A model generated the notes under the pieces. That model was not told the DNA's origin. It made no database searches and saw only the letters and a list, made by a program, of their open reading frames with translations. The translations under genes and the position numbers were made by a program. Shown piece after piece: positions 31,152 to 42,005 of a stretch of 64,000 nt of DNA (positions are counted from its first letter, which is position 1; each line of letters begins with the position of its first letter). Origin of the DNA: DATFDN01 sp963756495 (lineage in GTDB: Bacteria > Pseudomonadota > Alphaproteobacteria > Acetobacterales > Acetobacteraceae); NCBI GenBank assembly GCA_963756495.1, contig CAVWNS010000014.1, positions 372,001 to 436,000 of the forward strand, written 5' to 3'.

Positions 31152-31751
31152 TTGCCAGTAATCCACGACGTTCCGGGCGAGGGGCACGGACGAGGCAATG
31201 CCGAGGCGGTGCGACGGGAAAGGAACCGTGTCTTCCAGATAGGCGATCCAAACGAGTGGGGTTCCGCGCCCGGTGCATCGCCGCCGATTTCTCCGGCGGT
31301 CGCGCTGCTCGGCTTTGTCGGGCTTGCGCTCCTGGTCGGCTTGGCGGACGAGGCGCTCGCGTCCGGCGCCACGCGAGTGTGGTACTTGTCGCTCACCCGT
31401 CCGCCTGGAACCGTGCCGGACAGGGCCTTCGGGCCTATCTGGGCCGCATTGTTCGCTTGCTGCGGAACTGGCGGCTGGCTGGCGTGGCGTCAGGCGGGAG
31501 CGGCACCGGCGCTGCGGTTATGGGGATGGCAGCTCGCCGTCAGCACGACGCGCGCGGCTGCCTTCTTCGGGCTGCACAGGCCGCTGCTCGCGTTCGGCGT
31601 CGGCCTTCTCCTGCTCGGGCTGCTGATCCTGGTCATCCGGCGCTTCGGGGCAATCCATCGCGGTGCTGCGTGGCTGATGGTTCCCTCGCTGCTTTGGACC
31701 GGCTATGTCCTATATCTCGATGCTGGATTCTGGCTGCTTAATCCAGGTTAG
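31152..31751 (+). CDS. TspO/MBR family protein
   Basis: Five-helix membrane protein of the translocator family that binds porphyrins or other hydrophobic ligands. Typical pattern WYLSLTRPPGTVPDRAFGPIW followed by four helices and the C-terminal AAWLMVPSLLWTGYVLYLDAGFWLLN. TTG 31152 with AGGGGC upstream is chosen; a GTG at 31209 would shorten the N-terminus. In photosynthetic relatives TspO tunes tetrapyrrole regulation, but no pigment genes are seen here. Confidence 0.8.
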   Translation: MPVIHDVPGEGHGRGNAEAVRRERNRVFQIGDPNEWGSAPGASPPISPAVALLGFVGLALLVGLADEALASGATRVWYLSLTRPPGTVPDRAFGPIWAALFACCGTGGWLAWRQAGAAPALRLWGWQLAVSTTRAAAFFGLHRPLLAFGVGLLLLGLLILVIRRFGAIHRGAAWLMVPSLLWTGYVLYLDAGFWLLNPG

Positions 31752-31767
31752 GACAGGACGGGTTGGC

Positions 31768-32463
31768 ATGGCGCCTTTGGCCTCGAACATCACTCTTGCC
31801 CGCGTGATCGCAGTCTGTGCGCTGGTCTGCTGTGGCGTGACGGGCGCCCCCAGCGCCAACGCCCAGGGCATCGGATCGGCCGGCACGCTCAATTCCACGC
31901 AGGGTGCTGCGCCCAGCTTCAGCACCGAGCAGCTCGACCGCAGCCTTCGTAGCCAGCGGCGCCCGCCGGCGGCGCTGCCCGGAGCGGCGGCGAAGGATCA
32001 GGCGATCGCGCCGCCCTCGCGCGTCCCCTCGCTGATGAGTCCGACGGACGAGCTGTTCGATGCCATCAATCGCGGGGACATGCCCGCCGTCCGTGACGCG
32101 ATCAGCCGTGGCGCGGATCTATCGGCGACCGACGAATTGGGGCTGACGCCGCTTGACCTGTCGATCGACCTCGGGCGCAACGACGTCTCCTTCCTGCTAC
32201 TGTCGATGCGCGCCGCCGGGTCCGCGACAGCAGGCGGCCAGGGGCAGGCCGGGCGGCCGGCTCAGGCCGCAATGTCCGAAACCCGGACCCGGCCGGTCCG
32301 CACCAAGGGAATGCAGCGCGCCGAGCGGGAGCATGCGCCACGCGCCGTGACAAAGGCCGGTGATGCCGAGCCGGCCGGTGAGCCGAGCCTGCCCACGCTG
32401 TTTGCCCGCAATGGCGGCACGCCAATTCCGCGCGTGGGCTTCCTTGGCTTCGACGGGCGCTGA
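31768..32463 (+). CDS. Secreted ankyrin-repeat protein
   Basis: Protein of 231 residues with a cleavable signal (hydrophobic segment then SANAQG). The centre has about one and a half ankyrin repeats: DELFDAINRGDMPAVRDAISRGADLSATDELGLTPLDLSIDLGR. The remaining sequence is low complexity and basic. Probably periplasmic, mediating protein contacts. No neighbour explains its role. Confidence 0.75.
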   Translation: MAPLASNITLARVIAVCALVCCGVTGAPSANAQGIGSAGTLNSTQGAAPSFSTEQLDRSLRSQRRPPAALPGAAAKDQAIAPPSRVPSLMSPTDELFDAINRGDMPAVRDAISRGADLSATDELGLTPLDLSIDLGRNDVSFLLLSMRAAGSATAGGQGQAGRPAQAAMSETRTRPVRTKGMQRAEREHAPRAVTKAGDAEPAGEPSLPTLFARNGGTPIPRVGFLGFDGR

Positions 32464-32522
32464 CGGCCAGTGATAACCCGCCGGTAGCCTGATAGGCAGG
32501 ATCTGATCCGGAGGAACGCCCG

Positions 32523-33636
32523 ATGCCTGATGCCCCGCACCTGGTCGAACTGGCCGGCGATTATCAGACGCTGCACGAGTTCATTCCGGCGGCCCGCGCC
32601 AAGGTGAGCGACAACATCTGGGGGTATCTGGTCGGCGCCACCGAGACTGAAACGACGATGCGCCGCAACCGGTTGGCCCTCGACCAGATCGCGCTGCGCC
32701 CGCGCGTCTGCCGCGATGTTTCGAGGGTGGACTGCACCACGACCCTGCTCGGCATGAAGATGCGCCTGCCCGTCATGCTGGCGCCCGGTGGGTTCCCTCG
32801 AATCATTCCACCCAGAGGGCGCCGCGGAGGCCGGGCGCGGCGCCTCGGCCTTCGGCGTACCGATCATCGTGAGTTCGGTCACCAAGCCGGGCCTGGAGGA
32901 GAGCGCCGCCGCTGCGACGGGGCCCAAAATCTTCCAGCTCTATGTGCGCGGCGACGATGCTTGGGTGGACGACATCGCGGATCGCGCGATGGGGGCCGGC
33001 TACGACGCCTTCGTGATCACCGTCGATACCGCCGCCTACTCCCGCCGCGAGCGCGACATCGCCGGCGCGCTTCGTCAAGCCCTGGCGCTCGGCCGCGACC
33101 GGCCATGAGTTCCAGGCGGGATTCTCCTGGCGCCAACGTCGCACACTTCAAGGAGCGCCATCGCATCCCGCTGATCCTGAAGGGGATCGCCACTGCCGAG
33201 GATGCAGCGATCGCCTGCGAGCATGGGGTCGATGTCGTCTACGTCTCCAACCACGGAGGCCGCCAGCTCGATCACGGACGCGGCGCGATGGACGTGCTGC
33301 CCGAGGTGCTGGAGGCGGTGCGCGGGCGGGCGCGCGTGGTCATCGATGGCGGGTTCTGCCGCGGCACCGACGTCGTGAAGGCCATCGCGCTCGGCGCCGA
33401 CGCGGTGGCCCTGGGCCGGCTCTACTGCTACGCGCTGGCCGCCGAGGGGCAGGCCGGCGTGCAGCGTATGCTGGAGATCCTGGAGCAGGAGGTCGCGGTC
33501 GCGATGGCGCTGGCCGGCGCGACGCGGCTGGCCGAGCTGGACCGCTCGTTCCTGCATCTCGGGCGCTCCGGCCGTGGCCGCGCCGCATGTCCACAGCGCG
33601 TTCCCGCTGCTGTTCCGCACGGCGGAGACGCCGTAG
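32523..33636 (+). pseudogene. FMN-dependent alpha-hydroxy acid oxidase/dehydrogenase, frameshifted
   Basis: Oxidises an L-2-hydroxy acid (lactate, glycolate or mandelate type) to the 2-oxo acid. Joined frames give about 370 residues: N-terminal LGMKMRLPVMLAPGG, then GVPIIVSSVTKPGLEE, AFVITVDTAAYSRRERD, IPLILKGIATAEDA (FMN Lys), VYVSNHGGRQLDHG with the catalytic His, and the FMN phosphate region DGGFCRGTDVVKAIALGADAV. Frame changes near 32790, 33075, 33125 and 33560, with a stop at 33634-33636. Followed 41 bases later by a Zn-alcohol dehydrogenase. Confidence 0.85.
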
Positions 33637-33677
33637 GCTGCGGCGACGCGACACGAACGGAACAGGGAGGATCGTCC

Positions 33678-34734
33678 ATGCGCGGCGTGGTGTTCACCGG
33701 CGGGCGCGAGCTTGAGCTGATGGAGTTCCCCGATCCCACGCCCGGCCCGGGCGAGGTGGTGATCGAGATGAAGGCGTCGGGGATGTGCGGCAGCGACCTG
33801 CACCAGTACCGCCGTCCGAAGGGCGACAAGGGCGGCAGCGTCGGCGGCCTGCCGGCCAACCCGAATCCGGTCGTCGGCGGCCACGAGCCATGCGGCATCG
33901 TCGCGGCGCGCGGGTCCGGGCGTGAGCGAGCGCGAGGCGCCGATCGGGGCGCGGGTGATGGTGCATCACTACCAGGGCTGCACGCTGTGCAACCACTGCC
34001 GCTCCGGCTGGTCGCAGCTCTGCCAGGAAGTGCCGGTCAAGGTCTATGGCAACAACGCGAACGGCGGCCACGCGCGCTACATGGCGGTGCCGGCCAACAC
34101 GCTGGTCATGCTGCCCGAGGAGCTGTCGTTCCAGACCGGCGCGGCGATCGCCTGCGGGACGGGCACGGCCTGGGGCGCGCTGCGGCGGATGAACCTCGCC
34201 GGCAACGACACCATCGCGATCTTCGGCCAGGGGCCGGTCGGACTGTCGGCGACCCAGCTCGCCAAGGCGATGGGCGCGCGGGTCATCGCGCTCGACGTCA
34301 GCCCCGAACGGCTGGAGCGGGCGAAGGAGTTCGGCGCCGACGAGGTGGTGAACCCGCGCTCCAACGATCCGGTCGGCGCGATCAAGGACCTGACGCACGG
34401 GTACGGGGCCGGATCTGTCGCTCGATACCTCCAGCCGCCCGAGGGCCGCATCTCGGCGATCCGCTGCGTCAAGGTGTGGGGCACGATGTGCTTCGTGGGC
34501 GAGCGGAACGAGGTGACGATCGACGTCAGCCCCGACGTGCTGCGCAAGCAGCTCACGATGATCGGGTCATGGACCTTCTCGGTGATCGGCCAGTCCGAGT
34601 GCGCCCGCTTCATCGCCGACCGGAAGATCGAGGTCGATCGGCTGTTCACCCATAGCTGGCGGCTCGACCAGGCCGAAGAGGCGTATCGGCTGTTCGACAC
34701 CCAGACGACCGGCAAGGGCGTGTTCCTGATGTGA
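33678..34734 (+). pseudogene. Zinc-dependent alcohol dehydrogenase, frameshifted
   Basis: Medium-chain dehydrogenase of about 350 residues. Catalytic zinc motif GMCGSDLHQY and GGHEPCGIV, structural-zinc cysteines CTLCNHCRSGWSQLC and the Rossmann motif FGQGPVGLSATQLAKAMG are present. A one-base shift near 33915 breaks it; a second, compensating pair near 34410/34435 garbles about ten residues while keeping the frame, which is hard to explain except as sequence error. ATG 33678 has AGGGAGG. The stop overlaps the aldolase start. Substrate unknown. Confidence 0.88.
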
Positions 34735-35378
34735 GTCAGGCGGCTCGCAAGCAGGTCGCCGCCGTCTATCGCGAACTCGGCCGGCTCGGCTTCGTGCCGG
34801 GCAGCGCCGGGAATGTCAGTCTCCGCACCGCGCGCGGGCTGCTCATCACGCCTTCCGGCATCTCGGCCGAGGCAATCAGCGCCAACGCGGTGGTCGCGCT
34901 GACGCTGGAGGGCGTGGTCGCCGGAGCGGGCACGCCCTCTAGCGAATGGCCCATGCATGCCGCGATCTATCGGGCGTTCCCGGGAGCGCGGGCTATCGTG
35001 CACACGCACGCCGACGCCTGCACGGCGCTGGCGTGCCTGAACGAGGCCATGCCGGCGTTCCACTACATGATTACCGCGTTCGGCGGCGATGACGTCCGGT
35101 GCGCGCCCTACGTCACCTTCGGCACGCCGGAGCTGGCCCAGGCGGCGATTACGGCGCTGCGCGACCGTACCGCGTGCCTGCTTGCCAATCATGGCATGAT
35201 CGTCCACGCCAGCAGCGCCGAGAAGGCGATGAGCGACGCAATCATCCTGGAATCGCTCGCCCGACAGTATCTGCTGGCGCGGGCCGCCGGGGCGGTGCGG
35301 ATATTGACAGAGGCCGAGATGCGGGCGGCACGAGAGAGGTTCGCAACCTATGGGCCGGCCATCCCCACGCGGCCCTGA
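34731..35378 (+). CDS. Class II aldolase/adducin family protein
   Basis: Intact 215-residue metal-dependent aldolase (L-fuculose-phosphate aldolase type) or 3-oxo-tetronate decarboxylase relative. Seen motifs: GSAGNVSLR for substrate phosphate, ITPSGIS, SSEWPMHAAIYR, HTHADACTALAC with the metal histidines, and ANHGMIVHA with the third. GTG 34731 overlaps the preceding dehydrogenase stop, so the hydroxyacid oxidase, dehydrogenase and aldolase form a small carbohydrate or hydroxyacid catabolic operon. Confidence 0.88.
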   Translation: MSQAARKQVAAVYRELGRLGFVPGSAGNVSLRTARGLLITPSGISAEAISANAVVALTLEGVVAGAGTPSSEWPMHAAIYRAFPGARAIVHTHADACTALACLNEAMPAFHYMITAFGGDDVRCAPYVTFGTPELAQAAITALRDRTACLLANHGMIVHASSAEKAMSDAIILESLARQYLLARAAGAVRILTEAEMRAARERFATYGPAIPTRP

Positions 35379-35388
35379 GGACGAGGTG

Positions 35389-37058
35389 CTACCCGGCAGC
35401 GACCTCGGCCGCTGCCCGCGTCGCAACCGGCGCCAGTTCGGCGAACAGCACGCCATACGGGCCGAGCGGCACGACATCGCCCATTGGGGGCGAAAGCCGC
35501 TTTCGGCCAGCACGCGCATCCCGCGCCAGCGCGCCGCATCCAGCGGCACCACGTTCCGGAGAGGTTGAACACCGCCAGGATCTCCTGATCCTCGTGCCGG
35601 CGGATGAAGCCGACCAGCGGCGCCGGGAGATCGAGCGGTTCTAGCGTGCCGCGCACCAGCGCGGGCTGGCCGCGACGCCACGCCGAGGAACTGGCGGAAC
35701 GCGTGCAGCAGCGCAGTGCGGGTCCGCCTCGGCGCGATCCACCGCGAGCGCGTGATGCGCGGCCGGCATCGGCAGCCAAGGGGCGTCACCGCCCGCCGTG
35801 AACCCCGCATGCGGGACGCCGGCCCGCCAGGGGATCGGCGTGCGGCTGCCATCGCGGCCGCGGAACTCCGGCCAGTAGGCGATCCCGAACGGGTCTCGGA
35901 GCTGATCGAGCGTCAGCTCCGCCTCGGTCAGGCCCAGTTCCTCGCCCTGATAGAGGCACACGCTGCCCCGCAGCGACAGCAGCAGCGCCATCAGCAGGCG
36001 GGCGAAAGCCGGGTCCGGCGCCAGCCCCTTGGCACGGTGGGGTTCCAGCGGCTCACCGCGCGTTCCACGTCGTGGTTGGAAAACGACCAGCACACCCACC
36101 CGTCCGACCCGCCTCGACGATATCGCGCAGCATCCCGCGCACGCCGGCCAGTCGAAGCCGCCGCGCAGCGGGCGCAGCGTGTAGGCCATGTGCAGGCGCT
36201 TCTTGCCGGCGGTGTAGGCGCACGAGCACGCTCGAACGCGCCGGGCTGGCTGGAGACCTCGCCCATCGTGACGGTGCCGGGATAGCGGTCCATCAGTGCG
36301 CGCACGCGGGTCAGCAACTCCATCGCGGCCGGGTTGAGCATGTCGTGCTTATGGAGCTGCATTCCGAACAGCTTGGCCGGGATTTCCGCCGCGCCGGCTG
36401 CGGCAGGTTGGAGCGCAGCGCCGGGTCGTGCATCAGGAAGTCGATCGCATCGAGCCGGAAACCGTCGACGCCGCGCTGCAACCAGAACTCCCCGCCGGCG
36501 AGCAGCGCCTCCATCACCGCGGAGTCGTGCAGATTCAACGCCGGCTGGTGCGACAGGAAATGGTGCAGGTAGTACTGCCGCCGGCGCGGCTCCCACGCCC
36601 AGGCGGAGCCGCCGAACACCGACAGCCAGTTGTTGGGCGGCGTGCCGTCCGGCGCCGGGTCGGCCCAGACGTACCAGTCGGCGAGCAGGTTGGTGCGGCT
36701 GGCGCGGCTTTCGAGGAACCAGGGATGGCGGTCGGACGTGTGGCTCCAGACCTGGTCGATCAGCACCCGCAGGCCGAGCGCGTGCGCGCGTTCCAGCAGG
36801 GCGTCGAAATCGGCCAGCGTGCCGAACAGCGGATCGACCGCCATGTGGTCGGACACGTCGTAGCCGAAATCCTTCTGCGGCGAGGTGAAGAACGGGCATA
36901 GCCAGATGGCGTCGACGCCGAGGCTCGCCACGTAGTCCAGCTTCTCCGTCACCCCGGAAGGTCGCCGACCCCGTCGCCGTTGCTGTCGAAGAAGCTGCGC
37001 GGGTAGATCTGGTAGATCACCGCGCCGCGCCACCAATCGTCGCGGTCTTCATGGCCAT
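35389..37058 (-). pseudogene. Alpha-glucosidase, GH13 family, heavily frameshifted
   Basis: Cytoplasmic glycoside hydrolase of about 540 residues if repaired. GH13 regions in order: GVTEKLDYVASLGVDAIWL, VLIDQVWSHTSDRHPWF (region I), DGFRLDAIDFL (region II with nucleophile Asp), TMGEVSSQPG (acid/base Glu), WSFSNHDVERAVSRW (region IV), and a C-terminal beta domain with GFIRRHEDQEILAVFNLS. At least seven frame changes are spread over the gene; the N-terminus is itself out of frame just after the ATG near 37052-37058. Acts on alpha-1,4 or alpha-1,6 glucosides; exact specificity unclear. Confidence 0.85.
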
Positions 37059-37160
37059 TCCTTCACCGGCACTCAATCGTAGCCGGGACCAGGGCATGCG
37101 TCTGCAAGCAGAATCACGGAGATCGCGAGGCCGAGAGTGCTGATTGTCTTCGGGCAGTCG

Positions 37161-37846
37161 CTATTCCGCCGCGGCCCGCAGGGCGGCGCCGGCCGCCAGG
37201 GGGCAGAGCGGCAGCGCCGCGGCGAGCAGCGCCGCCAGCAACAGCAGGTGCGGCCGGATGCTGAGGCCGGCGGCGGCGGCGTCCGGCGCGGCGGCGCCGA
37301 AGATCAGCACCGGAACGGCGAGCGGCAGCACCAGCAGCGGCAGCAGCACGCCGCCGCGCCGCGCGCCCAGCACCACCGCCGCCCCGGTCGCACCGAGCAG
37401 GGACAGCAGCAGGGTCCCGGGCAGCAGCGCCGGCGAGCAAGCGCCGGCAGCGCCGGCCGCTGGCAAGCCGCAGCATCGATCGCGATCGGCGCGGCCGCGA
37501 GCGAGCAACGGCAATCCGGTGACCAGCCAGTGCGCCGCCGCCTTGGCCACCGCGATTCCGGCCGGCGGCAGGCCGCTCAGCAGAAGCTGATCGAGCGAGC
37601 CGTCCTCGAAATCGGCCCCGAACAGCCGATCGAGCGGCAGCAGGGACGGCGAGCAGCGCGCAAACCCAGACGATGCCCGGCGCGATCCGGCCCAGCGTCT
37701 CCGGCCCCGGCCCGATCGCCAGCGGGAACAAGGCGGCGGCGAGGAGGAAGAACAGGAGCGCGCCAGCGTGTCGGCGCCGTGGCGGAGCGACAGGCGGAGT
37801 TCGCGCCCGAGGACGGCGAGGCCGAGGCGGATCAGGGAGGGGTCAC
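37161..37846 (-). pseudogene. ccmB: Heme exporter subunit CcmB, frameshifted
   Basis: Membrane subunit of the CcmABC system for cytochrome c maturation. Joined segments include LGRELRLSLRHGADT, FPLAIGPGPETLGRIAPGIVWVCALLA, AKAAAHWLVTGLPLL, ALLPGTLLLSLLGATGAAVVLGARRGGVLL and VLPLAVPVLIFGA, which follow the CcmB pattern of six helices. Shifts lie near 37835, 37765, 37640 and 37480. The start is uncertain (GTG 37844-37846, immediately out of frame). Its usual partner ccmA is separated from it by a Uma2-family gene. Confidence 0.82.
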
Positions 37847-38436
37847 GCCTTCTCGGCGGTCGTCCGGCCGAGCCGACGGCAGATCGACGTCTTCGTAGAG
37901 TTCGGCGACCGGAATGTCGATGTCGGGAGCGCGCAGGCGAAGCGTGTCCTCGGCGGTGAGGGTCTCGGCCAGCCAGGTATCGTCGTCCTGGCGCCGCAGC
38001 ACGGTGAGCCCGATGCCGCTCTGCTCGACGATGACGTAGGTGTGGATCGAGGCGACGGCGAGGTATTCGCGGACCTTGATGATGCGGTCGACCCAGGCGT
38101 CGCCCGGGCTGATGACCTCGAAGACGACGACGACGCCGGCCACGAGGCGATCCGTTCCCGGCGTCCGGGTGCAGGTGATGAGGGCGTCGGGGTAGCGGAC
38201 GGTGTCGCCGACGGTGGCGACGCCGGCATCCGGGCCGAGCGGCCGGCAGCCGCTACCCCGCAAGCGGGTGCGCAAGGCGGAAGTAGATATTGAGACAGAT
38301 CTGGTTATGATTGACCGTGCCGCCGGTCATGGCGACGGGCTCGAAGCCGTCGAACTCGTAGCGGCGCGTCCTGGGCCTCGGCCCAGTCGAAGAACTCCGC
38401 GCGGGTCATCCGCGGCTTGCGAAGGGCGATGTTCAT
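37832..38436 (-). pseudogene. Uma2 family (DUF820) putative endonuclease, frameshifted
   Basis: About 200 residues joined. It begins MNIALRKPRMTRAEFFDWAE, continues YEFDGFEPVAMTGGTVNHNQICLNIYFRL, then DTVRYPDALITCTRTPG and VVVVFEVISPGDAWVDRIIKVREYLAVASI, the PD-(D/E)xK-like core of Uma2 proteins, which are plentiful in cyanobacteria and some soil bacteria and have no settled role. Shifts near 38375 and 38280. The start ATG overlaps the ccmA stop by three bases and its end overlaps the ccmB start, so it is inserted between the two ccm genes. Confidence 0.78.
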
Positions 38437-39069
38437 GGCGGGCCTATAGCATGCCCCGGCGCGGTTGTCCCCGGCGGACCCGGCCCGAGCAGCCGCAACT
38501 CGGCCGCCTCGGTCAGCGGCAGCGGCAGATGGGTCGCCGCGACGACGACGCCGCCCGCTCGCGCGATGCGCGGCCAGCAGCGCGCCGACCAGGGCGACCG
38601 CGCCGGCATCCAGCCCCAAGGTCGGCTCGTCCAGCAGCCAGATCGGCGCCGCCGTCACCGCGAGCCGCGCCAATGCGAGCCGGCGGCGCTGGCCCGCCGA
38701 GAGCATCCGCGCCGGCAAATCGGCCAGATCGGCGATGCCGAGCGCCGCCAGCCCCGCCTCCACCGCGCCCCCGCCGACCCGCGCGGCGAAGCGCAGGTTC
38801 TCGGCGACCGTCAGCCCCGGCTTCACCGCGTCCTGGTGGCCGACATAGGCGACGTGCGCGGCAAGGTCGGCGCGCATGTCCTCGCCGCGCCACAGCACGC
38901 GCCCCGCAGCCGGGCGGATCAGCCCGGCCAGCACCCGCAGCAGCGTGGATTTGCCCGCGCCGTTGGGCCCGGTCAGCAGCAGCGCGCCACCCGCCTCCAG
39001 CGTGAAGGAGACGTCGCGCAGCACCAGGCGCTCGCCCCGGAATGCCGCCACGCCTTCGGCCTGCAACAC
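38433..39069 (-). pseudogene. ccmA: Heme exporter ATP-binding protein CcmA, one frameshift near the end
   Basis: ATPase of the CcmABC complex that releases holo-CcmE during cytochrome c maturation. Walker A LTGPNGAGKSTLLRVLAGL, signature LSAGQRRRLALARLAV and Walker B PIWLLDEPTLGLD are complete. A shift near 38560 leads to the C-terminus ATHLPLPLTEAAELRL and a stop at 38433-38435. GTG 39067-39069 (VLQAEGVAAFRGERLVL) with an AAAAGAG box is the likely start. Divergent from acnA, as in many Acetobacteraceae. Confidence 0.88.
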
Positions 39070-39197
39070 GCTCTTTTCGCCCGCGATGGCGGCCGGTGGA
39101 CGGCGCCGGCCGGTGTGGTCTAAGCCGCTCGCCAGGAAGGGCGCAAGCGGCAGCCGCGCCATACAGCAGGGGCGTCCTCCAACCAAGGACGGAGAGC

Positions 39198-41906
<2,709 letters not shown>

Positions 41907-42005
41907 GGCGGCATTGAGGCGCGCGGGCCCAGGGCATCCGTCGCGGGCCTGACGGCAAGCGCGTGCGAGCGTCCTTGAGGCGTCGCGCGGGAACAAAGGA
42001 AACGT

